The notes under the pieces: model-generated
Told to the model about the DNA's origin: nothing
Databases searched by the model: none
Seen by the model: the letters and a program-made list of their open reading frames with translations, nothing else
NCBI RefSeq assembly: GCF_004804355.1
Contig: NZ_SRWZ01000003.1
Span: 1 to 64,000 of the forward strand
Length of the DNA stretch: 64,000 bases
Direction of reading: 5' to 3'
From: Cognatitamlana onchidii
GTDB lineage: Bacteria > Bacteroidota > Bacteroidia > Flavobacteriales > Flavobacteriaceae
In this document: positions 8,719-17,149 of the stretch, one piece after another
Numbering within the stretch: position 1 is the first letter of the stretch
Layout of the letters: every line of letters starts with the position of its first letter
Made by a program: the position numbers and the translations under genes

Positions 8719-10426
8719 CTAAATCGAAAGTTTTTCTTAAAATATCGATAGAAGGGTTTTTCTCTTTTAACTTTTCAAATTTTTCAACTGTGGTATAGGC
8801 ATATTGTTTTTCCATAATCTCATTTATGGTTATAGATAAACTAATATCAAAGTTATTTAAGGCTTTTCTAATATAACTTAAAAGTTCATATTGTTGGCGC
8901 TCAACTTCCACTTTATTGGTGGCATTAGGAAACTCTAGATGAGCTACTGTACCTTTTACTTTTGGTGTATCAATGGCGAGTATAGATGCAAGGTTATGTT
9001 TGCCATCCTTTCTAATTTTTTCAATATAACGGTTCCAAACAGTTATGAACGCTTTTTCGGTAAAGGCATCTTTAGGTAGTTCTTCTTCATTAACAACCAC
9101 CTCCATCTGTTTAATTTGATGTTCTTTTTTTGCTTTTATACTGCTAAGCGATAGGCCGGAACGTCTTTTATTGTCTTGCTTAAGAATAATTTTAGGAGGT
9201 TCTTTAACCTGAAATTTTTCTGCAACTTCAGAATGTTCAGAAAGCTCTTCCTTAGTATTACTAGAAATTTCTTGGTTTTTTTTAGGGGTTTTAACTGCAA
9301 CAGGGGTAATGCCCTTCTTTTTAAAGTAGGAGGCAGGAATTATGTAATGTCTGCTATTTTTTTTTTCTCCATCAAAAGTGATAGAGGCAAGTTGCATAAG
9401 ACATAGTTCAACAAGTAAGCGTTGGTTTTTACTGGTTTTATATTTGAGGTCGCAATCGTTTGCTAAATTAATTCCCTGAATAAGAAATGCTTGCGACGCT
9501 TTTCTTGATTGCTCTAAATACTTTTGTTTGGTTTGGTTGCCTACCTCGAGCAACGCAATGGTTTCTTCTGTTTTACTCACCAACAAATCTCTAAAGTGCG
9601 ACGCTAGTCCGGCTATAAAATGATGCCCGTCAAAGCCTTTTGCCAATGTATTATTAAATTGAATTAATAATTCAGGTATTTTATTTTCCAGAATTAAATC
9701 TGTGCTTGTAAAATAGGTATCGTAGTCAAGGACATTTAAGTTCTCAGTAACAGCTTGTCTCGTTAAGTTTTTGCCAGAAAAACTCACTACACGATCAAAA
9801 ATAGACAAAGCATCTCGCATAGCGCCGTCTGCTTTTTGAGCAATGATATGCAAAGCATCGTCCTCTGCGTTTATTTCTTGCTCTTCTGCAATATATTTTA
9901 AGTATTCCTTAGCATCTTTTACGGTAATACGCTTAAAATCAAATATTTGACAACGCGACAAAATGGTAGGGATAATCTTATGCTTTTCAGTGGTAGCTAA
10001 AATGAAAATACAATGTTTTGGAGGTTCCTCTAATGTTTTTAAAAAGGCATTAAAGGCTGCTTGCGATAACATATGAACCTCATCAATAATATAAACTTTG
10101 TATTTACCAATTTGCGGCGGAATACGGACCTGATCTGTAAGACTTCTAATGTCATCTACCGAGTTATTTGAAGCGGCATCCAATTCAAAAATATTAAACG
10201 CAAAATCTTCTTCGGCAGCTTCAGAACCATCACTGTTAATCATTTTGGCCAAAATACGTGCACAAGTAGTTTTGCCAACACCTCTGGGCCCCGTAAACAA
10301 TAGGGCTTGAGCTAAATGATTATTATCAATGGCATTGAGTAGGGTATTGGTAATGGCTTGTTGCCCTACAACGTCTTTAAACGTTTGGGGACGATATTTT
10401 CTCGCCGATACAACAAAGTGTTCCAA
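8711..10426 (-). CDS. dnaX: DNA polymerase III subunit gamma/tau
   Basis: DnaX is the AAA+ motor of the clamp loader. The 571-residue protein shows SARKYRPQTF at the start, Walker A GPRGVGKTT, Walker B IIDEVHML, the sensor 1 region ATTEKHKIIPTILSRCQ, and the clamp-loader collar. Residues after about 370 form a charged linker (KTPKKNQEISS...) and a C-terminal tau-like domain. The four-Cys zinc module normally found between Walker A and the DAAS motif is missing; a short acidic stretch (SDGSEAAEEDF) takes its place. From memory this is usual in flavobacteria. No obvious slippery A-run frameshift site for a short gamma form was recognised. Confidence 0.95.
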   Translation of the reverse strand: MEHFVVSARKYRPQTFKDVVGQQAITNTLLNAIDNNHLAQALLFTGPRGVGKTTCARILAKMINSDGSEAAEEDFAFNIFELDAASNNSVDDIRSLTDQVRIPPQIGKYKVYIIDEVHMLSQAAFNAFLKTLEEPPKHCIFILATTEKHKIIPTILSRCQIFDFKRITVKDAKEYLKYIAEEQEINAEDDALHIIAQKADGAMRDALSIFDRVVSFSGKNLTRQAVTENLNVLDYDTYFTSTDLILENKIPELLIQFNNTLAKGFDGHHFIAGLASHFRDLLVSKTEETIALLEVGNQTKQKYLEQSRKASQAFLIQGINLANDCDLKYKTSKNQRLLVELCLMQLASITFDGEKKNSRHYIIPASYFKKKGITPVAVKTPKKNQEISSNTKEELSEHSEVAEKFQVKEPPKIILKQDNKRRSGLSLSSIKAKKEHQIKQMEVVVNEEELPKDAFTEKAFITVWNRYIEKIRKDGKHNLASILAIDTPKVKGTVAHLEFPNATNKVEVERQQYELLSYIRKALNNFDISLSITINEIMEKQYAYTTVEKFEKLKEKNPSIDILRKTFDLDV

Positions 10427-10645
10427 ATTAACTCAGTTTTTCGCATCATTTGATGCCGTAATGTTATTAACAAAGTTAAAAATTCATCAGAATAATTTGT
10501 ATTTTAAAAGTTGAATTTAGAGGGAGTTATTAACAACAATTTTTTAATTTCTATTACCAGAAAAATATTGTAAATTTATTCTTATCCGAAATATATCTTT
10601 TTATTAACCGAACTTTGTTGTGCTTAATTAAATATTTAGACTGTT

Positions 10646-12244
10646 ATGATTAAGTTTATTGCTAAAAGGATATTCCTAATTTCTTTTGTCACATTAATTA
10701 ACAATGCTTCGGCACAAAACCCGCTACAAAAAAGAATAGAGTCGGGTGTCATTGAAGGGACAATAAGTCAGCATGATAATCAAGTGGAAAAATACTTGGG
10801 TATTCCCTATGCGCAACCTCCTATTGGTGATCTTCGATGGAAAGCACCCCAGAAACCTATACCATGGCAAGGTGTGCTAAAAACACAAGAATTTAGTAAA
10901 AAAGCTATGCAGCCATTGGATAAATGGAGCACTAGGGATAATTTGAGTGAGGACTGCTTGTATTTAAATGTTTGGAAGCCTACAGAATTAGGGGAAGCAA
11001 AATTCCCCGTATTGGTTATTATTCATGGAGGTGGTTTGGGCAAGGGAGGAACTCGAGGGCCTGAACTGAATGGTAGTAACATGGCAAAAAAAGGTATTGT
11101 TGTGGTAACAGTTAATTACCGTCTTAATATATTCGGATTTTTAGCGCATCCAGAATTAAGTACCGAAACCAATTACGAAGGTTCTGGTAATTATGGCTTT
11201 ATGGATCAACAATTGGCCTTACAATGGGTTAAAAACAATATTGCAGTTTTTGGTGGTGACCCTAACAGAATTACCATTGCAGGAGAATCTGCTGGAGCGC
11301 GATCTGTACATATTTTAAGTACCTCTCCGTTATCCAAAGATTTAATTATAGGAGCTATAGGATCAAGTGATGGTGTAAAGCCTGTTTATTCCTTGAAAAC
11401 TGCCGAAAATATAGGTGTATTAGTACTAGAAAAATTAGGGTATAAAACCGTTGCAGAATTGAGACAAGCTTCCACCGAAGATATTATTAAGCTTTATGAT
11501 TCTCATAAAGCTGGTAACGCGATTAATCCCTTTCAACCTACATTAGATAATTATGTGATACCAAATGAAATTACCAAAATCTATAAAGAAAGTAAGCAGG
11601 TTAATATTCCTTTATTAATAGGTTGGAATTCAGCAGAACATCCTGCAAAACATTTCCTTAAAGGAGCTAATTTCACTAAAAAAAAGTTTATAAAACGTAC
11701 AAAAGAGGTGTTTCCAGGACACTACGAAAAGGTCTTAGACATGTACTCGCATGAAACCGAAGAAGACATTAAATGGTCTGCAACGCACTTAAGTTCACTT
11801 CGAACGGTTATGAAATCATGGAAATGGTTTGACCTACACCAAAAATACAGTAAAGCTCCAGTTTATAGGTATTTATTTAGTAAAATACCGCCACCTGCCA
11901 AAACCGTTGATTTATCCAAATACACACCGCCTTTAGGTCCTAAACATGCTGCAGATATACCCTATGCTTGGGGTAATCTTGATAAAATAAAATCTCACCA
12001 TTATACCAAAGACGATTATAAGGTATCTGCCCTAATGCAATAGTATCTGGCTAATTTTATTAAAACAGGCAACCCTAATGGTGGAGGACTCCCTGAGTGG
12101 TCTGCTGTAAAACCAAATAGTCAATCGCCCATGATTATGAATTTTGATACACAGACTAAATTAATTCCAGCATCAACAGATAATAGGATCAAATATTTTG
12201 ATAAAGAAGGTATTGTTTACAAAAGCTATGTAATTGATAAGTAA
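10646..12244 (+). pseudogene. Type-B carboxylesterase interrupted by an in-frame TAG
   Basis: The frame encodes a secreted carboxylesterase/lipase (COesterase family). It has a signal peptide, IPYAQPPIGDLRWKAPQ, the oxyanion loop IHGGGLGKGG, the nucleophile elbow GESAGA (Ser215), acid Glu331 in GWNSAEH, and catalytic His434 in GPKHAAD. A TAG stops translation at 12041-12043 (codon 466). In the same frame, without any shift, the sequence continues with YLANFIKTGNPNG and PEWSAV, the standard C-terminal segment of this family, to a TAA at 12242-12244. The intact protein would be 532 residues. The catalytic triad precedes the stop, so a 465-residue product might be partly folded, but losing the last helices usually destabilises these enzymes. 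Recent nonsense mutation, sequencing error and readthrough are all possible. Confidence 0.85.
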
Positions 12245-12311
12245 ATTTTATTTAATTGAAAAATTCGAATTATAATTCTTGAATTTAAAACGAGTTATTA
12301 ACAACTTAACT

Positions 12312-12677
12312 ATGACAACAACCCCCGAACATGACGCTCGCATTGCTAATTTAACTTTTGCTTCAGTTTATCCGCATTATGTAACTAAAATTGAGAAAAA
12401 AGGTAGAACAATAATCGAACTGCATCAGGTTATTGAATGGTTAACAGGGTTTAGCGCTTCTGATTTGCAACAATTAATAGATGAAAACGTAACCTTTAAG
12501 GCCTTTTTTGAACGCGCAACCTTAAATGAAAATGCTTACTTAATAAAAGGTGTAATTTGCGGATACCGGATTGAAGATATTGAAACACCATTGACTAAAC
12601 AAACCAGGTATTTGGATAAATTGGTTGATGAGTTGGCCAAAGGCCGAAAAATGGAAAAGATTTTACGTACGGGTTAG
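12312..12677 (+). CDS. DUF2200 family protein
   Basis: The 121-residue cytoplasmic protein matches the DUF2200 family as I know it: it begins with TPEHDARIANLTFASVYPHY, followed by VTKIEKKGRTIIELHQVIEWLTG and a C-terminal RYLDKLVDELAKGRKMEKI. DUF2200 proteins are short, widespread and of unknown function. I chose the ATG at 12312; an upstream TTG at 12279 adds a non-conserved 11-residue extension. The gene sits between the broken esterase and the RNase P RNA gene, whose promoter begins 31 bp after its stop. Confidence 0.85.
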   Translation: MTTTPEHDARIANLTFASVYPHYVTKIEKKGRTIIELHQVIEWLTGFSASDLQQLIDENVTFKAFFERATLNENAYLIKGVICGYRIEDIETPLTKQTRYLDKLVDELAKGRKMEKILRTG

Positions 12678-12707
12678 ATATTCTTTATGAATAAGGTGCG
12701 ATTATTG

Positions 12708-12715
12708 TACATTTG
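12708..12715 (+). promoter_or_regulatory. -7 promoter box of rnpB
   Basis: TACATTTG is a perfect TAnnTTTG box. Its last base is 5 bp before the first paired base of the RNase P RNA, exactly where a -7 box should lie if transcription starts at the mature 5' end. Confidence 0.7.
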
Positions 12716-12719
12716 CGGC

Positions 12720-13028
12720 AGTAAATCGCCTTATCGCTCTAGAATAAATCTAGGGAGGAAAGTCCGAACACCATAGTGCAACATAGTGGTTAATAACCAC
12801 CAACCGAGAGGTTAGGAAAAGTGCAACAGAAAGTATGTACAGGTCATGCTGTAGTGAAATCAGGTAAACTCTATGTGGTGCAATGTCATGTAAACCAGCG
12901 TTTGAAGGCGGCACGTTTGATGCTGGAGGGTAGACAGCTAAAGCGTATTAGTAATAATGCGTTCAGATAAATGATAAGGGTGTTTTTTAAAAGTATAAAA
13001 CATACAGAATTCGGCTTATAGATTTACT
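12720..13028 (+). ncRNA. rnpB: RNase P RNA (bacterial class A)
   Basis: The catalytic RNA of ribonuclease P, which matures tRNA 5' ends. The ends pair in helix P1: AGTAAATC (12720-12727) with GATTTACT (13021-13028). The universally conserved GGAGGAAAGTCCG lies at 12754-12766, followed by the ACACCATAGTGCAAC segment. The GAGAGGTTAGGAAAAGTGCAACAGAAA core, AAACCAGCG, and the 3' partner ACAGAATTCGGCTTA are all in order. A length near 309 nt is on the compact side for this phylum. A matching promoter and a strong terminator flank it. Confidence 0.95.
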
Positions 13029-13036
13029 TAAATATA

Positions 13037-13074
13037 ATAAACCCTTCTTTGCTTTATTGCATAGAAGGGTTTAT
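13037..13074. terminator. Bidirectional terminator between rnpB and the convergent gene
   Basis: A perfect 12-bp stem, ATAAACCCTTCT (13037-13048) with AGAAGGGTTTAT (13063-13074), encloses a 14-nt loop. It can end rnpB on the plus strand and the 13096-13851 gene on the minus strand. Confidence 0.85.
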
Positions 13075-13095
13075 CTTGAATAGTGGTGACTAACT

Positions 13096-13851
13096 CTACT
13101 CTGATGCTTTTGGCGCATAATCCATATCTGGTCGCATTCTGCCAGTATAAGATTCGGTTCTTGATGTATATTTTAAAAGTTTATTAAAAACGTCCCATCT
13201 GTCAGGACCCAAAGTTTCTCTGTTCTCAACTGTTTTTTGAGCAGAATCTACCTCATCTTTTGAAGCTACTGAAACAAGGTAAAAATGTTCCATATGACCA
13301 AATCCATCTCTATAAACTCGGTAATAAACCTTAGAACCTTTTTCTTTAAACATGGTCTTTACAGCCATCATGCCCTCATGCATGTTTTTGGCGTTTTCAG
13401 GCGCATAATACATATAGTACCAATCGCGATAATTATCATCTTGCGGGGCATTTTCTTCACCTTCAGGCATGTAAGACAGCTCTGAATCTTTAACTAAGAT
13501 ATAAGTACCATGAGAGTCGTAATGCTTATCAAATTCTTTGAACATATTACTAAACTCATCACCCATAGCCTTAGCCATCTCAGCAAAAGGTTGTCCGTCC
13601 AATTCAGCAAAGTTCTCTATAGGTGAAATATAGAAATAGCCAAAATCAGAGGACATTGCAGTGGCCCAAGAAACGTCTATATTATGCTCTATACATGCTT
13701 CTCTAAATTTTTTAGCAACAGCTTCATATTCTTGATGGCTTGACGGGCGGACATTGTCTTGATGTACTCTAAACATTTGCTGAGCATACGAAAAGCTTAC
13801 TGTTAGGCACAGAATTAATGCCAATGAAAAAGTGTTTTTGATGGTTTTCAT
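13096..13851 (-). CDS. Secreted protein of unknown function, possible duplicated ferredoxin-like fold
   Basis: The 251-residue product from the ATG at 13851 has a clear signal peptide (MKTIKNTFSLALILCLTVSFSYAQ). An ATG four codons upstream (13863) would add only MIII. The mature protein has two halves, each with a Phe/Tyr-rich strand followed by a helix (GYFYISPIENFAELD and HFYLVSVASKDEVDSA), which resembles a duplicated dimeric alpha/beta-barrel or NIPSNAP-like fold; I cannot confirm this. It lies 25 bp downstream of the SnoaL-like lipoprotein gene on the same strand and is probably co-transcribed with it. Substrate unknown. Confidence 0.75.
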   Translation of the reverse strand: MKTIKNTFSLALILCLTVSFSYAQQMFRVHQDNVRPSSHQEYEAVAKKFREACIEHNIDVSWATAMSSDFGYFYISPIENFAELDGQPFAEMAKAMGDEFSNMFKEFDKHYDSHGTYILVKDSELSYMPEGEENAPQDDNYRDWYYMYYAPENAKNMHEGMMAVKTMFKEKGSKVYYRVYRDGFGHMEHFYLVSVASKDEVDSAQKTVENRETLGPDRWDVFNKLLKYTSRTESYTGRMRPDMDYAPKASE

Positions 13852-13876
13852 AATTATTATCATTTTTGGTTTAATA

Positions 13877-14788
13877 TTAGTTTAACGTTTTTCCTATTTG
13901 TTCCATGAGGCTAAGCTGATCAAAGTATAGGTATTCCTTATCTATTTTTCCCACTTCATCAAAATGTAATCTTGATAGCCCCATAATTTTAATTTTCTTA
14001 CCAGTAGCTGCTGTTCCTGCAAAGTCTCCATCATGGGTGCCTGTTACTTTCCAATGAACGAAAATTTCGTTTTCATTAATTGGTGATTTATGAAGTACTT
14101 TAACATGAAAATTTGAGAAACCTTTAAAGAAGGGGGCTATATTGGCTTCAAGTTCTTTTTGTCCAGTAGCTACTTTTTCATCACAAAAATACCGCGTGTA
14201 ATCATCGGTAATAACTTGCCCTAAGCCAGCTGGATTTTGCTTATTGAGAAATTCATTAACAAAGGTTTCTATATTCGATAATATAATCTTTTCATCGGCA
14301 GGTCGTTTACTTTTAGTCTCTTCTGCTTTCAAGGCAAAGGCTATTTCTGAGGGATCCCAATAACCATGTTCTTCAACAATTTTACCATCTTTAAATCTAC
14401 AAGTTAAATGCACAGGAATAGTATATTCTTTCCCAGTAGCCTTTAGGGTGCCTTGCCATGTTCCCCAAAAATTAACCCAAGTTTTTCCTTTATCATCAAC
14501 CACCATTTCGTATTCTTGTCCCTTTTTATTAAACCCTCTCTTTGTATAATTAAGGTCGTTTCGCTTATGGTAATTAGCTTTGGCTTTTGAGGCCATTTTA
14601 CTCCTATTAAAAGTAGTTTTAGAACTATCTGCATAATAGCTTTGAGAAGTTTTCCAATCTTTGTCGTTGTAGGCTTCAATAATAGATTTTACAACATCAA
14701 TTTCTTTAGAGTTTTGTGTGTATCTAACATCTTGCGTACAGCTAATTAATACAAAAGCTGTAAGTAACATGAAAAGGTAGTTTTTCAT
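13877..14788 (-). CDS. Lipoprotein with two SnoaL/NTF2-like domains
   Basis: The 303-residue protein starts with a lipoprotein signal (MKNYLFMLLTAFVLISC, lipid Cys17). Two NTF2-like domains follow. The first, about residues 27-155, shows VVKSIIEAYNDKDWKTSQSY, TWVNFWGTWQG and HLTCRFKDGKIVEEHGYWD. The second, about 165-300, shows FVNEFLNKQNPAGLGQVITD, VHWKVTGTH and HFDEVGKIDKEYLYFD and resembles SnoaL ester cyclases. Such folds bind small hydrophobic ligands or act as cyclases; a periplasmic, membrane-anchored duplication does not tell which. It is followed by the secreted protein gene ending at 13096. Confidence 0.82.
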   Translation of the reverse strand: MKNYLFMLLTAFVLISCTQDVRYTQNSKEIDVVKSIIEAYNDKDWKTSQSYYADSSKTTFNRSKMASKAKANYHKRNDLNYTKRGFNKKGQEYEMVVDDKGKTWVNFWGTWQGTLKATGKEYTIPVHLTCRFKDGKIVEEHGYWDPSEIAFALKAEETKSKRPADEKIILSNIETFVNEFLNKQNPAGLGQVITDDYTRYFCDEKVATGQKELEANIAPFFKGFSNFHVKVLHKSPINENEIFVHWKVTGTHDGDFAGTAATGKKIKIMGLSRLHFDEVGKIDKEYLYFDQLSLMEQIGKTLN

Positions 14789-14939
14789 TTTTATGGTTTT
14801 AATGGTTAGTCAATTGAAACCATAAACATGTATCAAAAAAGCGATATTTTTGAGAGATTGAAGTGCTTGTAGAGCCTGGGGGCCCTTAAGGAGATTTCTA
14901 AATTACTGAAAAAAAACCAGTTATAAAAGTATTATAGTC

Positions 14940-15479
14940 TTAATCCTCCTGGAAAAAACTAAAAACACTACCGCCATAGCTTTTTGAATACCTACAGTTT
15001 TTTTCTTCAGAGAGCTTGGTGTGTTTAGAATGCTCTATAATTAAAACACCACCGCTAAGCAGTAACTTGTTGCTAAAAACCTGATTAGCTATTTCAGAAA
15101 ATTGCTCGTCCGTGAAATTGTATGGAGGGTCTGCAAATATAAGGTCAGCTTTTAAAATTGTTTTTGTTAAGAATTTGAAAACATTACTCTTTACAGTTTG
15201 AATAGGCATATCAAACTTATTGGCCGTTTCATTGATAAATTTTATACAACCAAAATCTTGGTCCACCGCAACGATATGTTCTGTGCCTCTAGAAGCAAAT
15301 TCATAACTGATATTGCCTGTACCCGAAAATAAGTCTATAACTGAAATCTCATCAAAATAGTATAAGTTATTTATTATATTAAATAAAGATTCCTTCGCCA
15401 TATCTGTAGTTGGTCTTACAGGAAGATTTTTTGGCGTAATAATTTTTCTACTTTTATATAAGCCTGAAATAATACGCAT
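14940..15479 (-). CDS. rsmD: 16S rRNA (guanine966-N2)-methyltransferase
   Basis: RsmD methylates G966 of 16S rRNA in the small-subunit head. The 179-residue protein has the family's N-terminal MRIISGLYKSRKI and RPTTDMAKESLFNII, SAM motif I IDLFSGTGNISYE, and the catalytic DPPYNF. The ATG overlaps the stop of the DUF3822 gene (TAATG), which implies translational coupling. The pair is commonly found together in Bacteroidota. Confidence 0.95.
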   Translation of the reverse strand: MRIISGLYKSRKIITPKNLPVRPTTDMAKESLFNIINNLYYFDEISVIDLFSGTGNISYEFASRGTEHIVAVDQDFGCIKFINETANKFDMPIQTVKSNVFKFLTKTILKADLIFADPPYNFTDEQFSEIANQVFSNKLLLSGGVLIIEHSKHTKLSEEKNCRYSKSYGGSVFSFFQED

Positions 15480-16300
15480 TACAATGAATTTATTAATGAG
15501 AAGTGATTGTGGCTTAATTTTGGAGCTTTTAAGTATCTAAAGGAGTTTAAATGTTCTCCGAAGCTAACATGCCTAATGTATTGATAAGTAATTTCATATA
15601 GCTCATCGTTCTTATTAATATTACCTAACAATACTAGTTTAAAAACCTCTGTATCTAAGTTGAGTTGCTCCGCTGTAAACAGTAGGTAATAAATAAAGTC
15701 CTCCTTAGTTGTATATTTAAATGCATTGTAAAGCTTTAATTTACCTGAATCTAGAACTATAATTTCAAAACTACCTTTTTTTACATTAACATACACCTTT
15801 TGGTAAAGTCCATCTTTTTCTAACTTAAGAATAGTTTCTATTAGAACGGTTGAAATATGCTTAAACGTAAAAGTACCATACTTATCATAAATAAAATTAT
15901 TTATGTTAATGTAGGGCACATAAACGCATACGCAATCATTTTCCTCAATGGTGTCAAACGTTATAAAATCTGATTTTAAAATTTTCGCATTGAATTTTAA
16001 ATAATCAGCTACTTGATCTTCATTAAATAATGGTTTAGGTACTTGAACAGATAAATCGTTATCATGAATAATAGAGACCTTCTTAAAGTCTGAATCAAGA
16101 GCCTTATTGGTCTTAAAAAGATGCTTTAAATGATCTAATATTTCTAATGGATTTAGATTTTTATTAAAGTCCTTATTGTAAAGGCTTGTAATGGTATTTG
16201 AATCACGTTCTAGTATACAAAAAGAAAGTCCACTCAAACTTATTTGAATGGACAATTCTAGATTAGTTAGTTTATTAGAACTATTATTCGTTAGAGCCAT
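15479..16300 (-). CDS. DUF3822 family protein
   Basis: This 273-residue cytoplasmic protein fits DUF3822, a Bacteroidota-specific family with an actin-like (ASKHA) look: LSIQISLSGLSFCILERD near the start, a central strand/helix region, and KVYVNVKKGSFEIIVLDSGKLKLYNAF in the second half. Function is unknown. Its stop overlaps the rsmD start by one base and its start lies inside the last codons of the membrane protein gene (17-bp overlap), so three genes form a tightly coupled operon. The conserved link with rsmD hints at a ribosome- or envelope-related role, but that is inference. Confidence 0.88.
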   Translation of the reverse strand: MALTNNSSNKLTNLELSIQISLSGLSFCILERDSNTITSLYNKDFNKNLNPLEILDHLKHLFKTNKALDSDFKKVSIIHDNDLSVQVPKPLFNEDQVADYLKFNAKILKSDFITFDTIEENDCVCVYVPYININNFIYDKYGTFTFKHISTVLIETILKLEKDGLYQKVYVNVKKGSFEIIVLDSGKLKLYNAFKYTTKEDFIYYLLFTAEQLNLDTEVFKLVLLGNINKNDELYEITYQYIRHVSFGEHLNSFRYLKAPKLSHNHFSLINSL

Positions 16301-17021
16301 ATGTCTTTGGCCAGTTTCCAGTTGTATTTACTTCATCCATTGAACCTACCTTTAAAGCATCACCATTTACACCGTCCACAGAAACAACTTGATTTTCTTG
16401 AGCAACAAGATCTTTGTTTTGGTCGTATAAAATAACATCCTTCTTTACAGAAGCTTCAAAAACAGGAATGTTTATTTTGTTCTGCTCAATATAGCCAGCA
16501 TCTAATGCAAACTTAGCACCTTCTTTTCCAACAGGAACATTCATCATAGTTTTATACCTGTCAGAAGTTTTAAATAATGAATCTTTTACAGGTACAAAAC
16601 CAAGCGTATCTATAATTAGTATGTCTTTAAAAGTATCAACTCCATAAAGTTTGGTTAATTCTTGGTCAATAACACTAGAATCTCTTCGTTGTGTTATTGT
16701 AAATTCTGCCGTATCAATAAACTTTACCAAGTTATCAAATTTCTTTGCAAACTTACCTGTTACTTGTCTGTGTGCTAATTGAGAATTTCTAATATCTTTT
16801 AAGCTTTCAATAACTTGAATGTAACGTCTGTTTTTTTCTTTATTAAATTGAATCGGCTCATAAATTGACATATAGGTTTGGTAGCCTAAGTAACCAATTA
16901 ATATCCAAAGCACTATGTTTAAAATAGGTTTAAGTTTTGAAGGAATAAATTTATCAACTAGCTTAACTAAGCCAATTGTAACTAATATCACTGCAACTGC
17001 AATAAGAACAAATGTTAACAT
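16284..17021 (-). CDS. Membrane-anchored protein of unknown function upstream of DUF3822
   Basis: The 245-residue protein opens with two hydrophobic helices, about residues 2-22 (LTFVLIAVAVILVTIGLVKL) and 33-52 (ILNIVLWILIGYLGYQTYM). A soluble, charged domain follows with a helix rich in Lys/Arg (KEKNRRYIQVIESLKDIRNS) and several strands. I recognise no named domain, although similar proteins often precede DUF3822-rsmD in flavobacteria. The soluble part is probably periplasmic, since two helices return the chain to the starting side only if the N-terminus is outside; the topology is not certain. It is first gene of the three-gene operon. Confidence 0.75.
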   Translation of the reverse strand: MLTFVLIAVAVILVTIGLVKLVDKFIPSKLKPILNIVLWILIGYLGYQTYMSIYEPIQFNKEKNRRYIQVIESLKDIRNSQLAHRQVTGKFAKKFDNLVKFIDTAEFTITQRRDSSVIDQELTKLYGVDTFKDILIIDTLGFVPVKDSLFKTSDRYKTMMNVPVGKEGAKFALDAGYIEQNKINIPVFEASVKKDVILYDQNKDLVAQENQVVSVDGVNGDALKVGSMDEVNTTGNWPKTYGSNE

Positions 17022-17060
17022 AGTGTGTTATTTAATTTAAGGTTTATTAATGGTATTTAG

Positions 17061-17095
17061 CAAATCTACAATTTTTTTTTAATCGTAAAAACAAA
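17061..17095 (-). promoter_or_regulatory. Promoter of the membrane protein-DUF3822-rsmD operon
   Basis: On the minus strand a TTTG (17095-17092) is followed after 23 bp by TAGATTTG (17068-17061), a perfect -7 box. It is 39 bp upstream of the ATG at 17021. Spacing is at the long end of the Bacteroidota range. Confidence 0.55.
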
Positions 17096-17113
17096 GAGAG
17101 TAAAAATCATTTC

Positions 17114-17121
17114 TATCTTTG
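17114..17121 (+). promoter_or_regulatory. -7 promoter box of the RecD-like helicase gene
   Basis: TATCTTTG, a perfect -7 box, lies 28 bp upstream of the ATG at 17150. It is divergent from the promoter at 17061-17095. Confidence 0.55.
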
Positions 17122-17149
17122 AATAAAATTTAAATCGTTCTTATTTTAC

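Noticed and set aside
12041-12043. TAG of the esterase as pyrrolysine or other recoding
   Set aside because: No pylTSBCD-type genes or recoding element is seen here, and TAG is used as an ordinary stop for other genes such as ppk1 and ppx.
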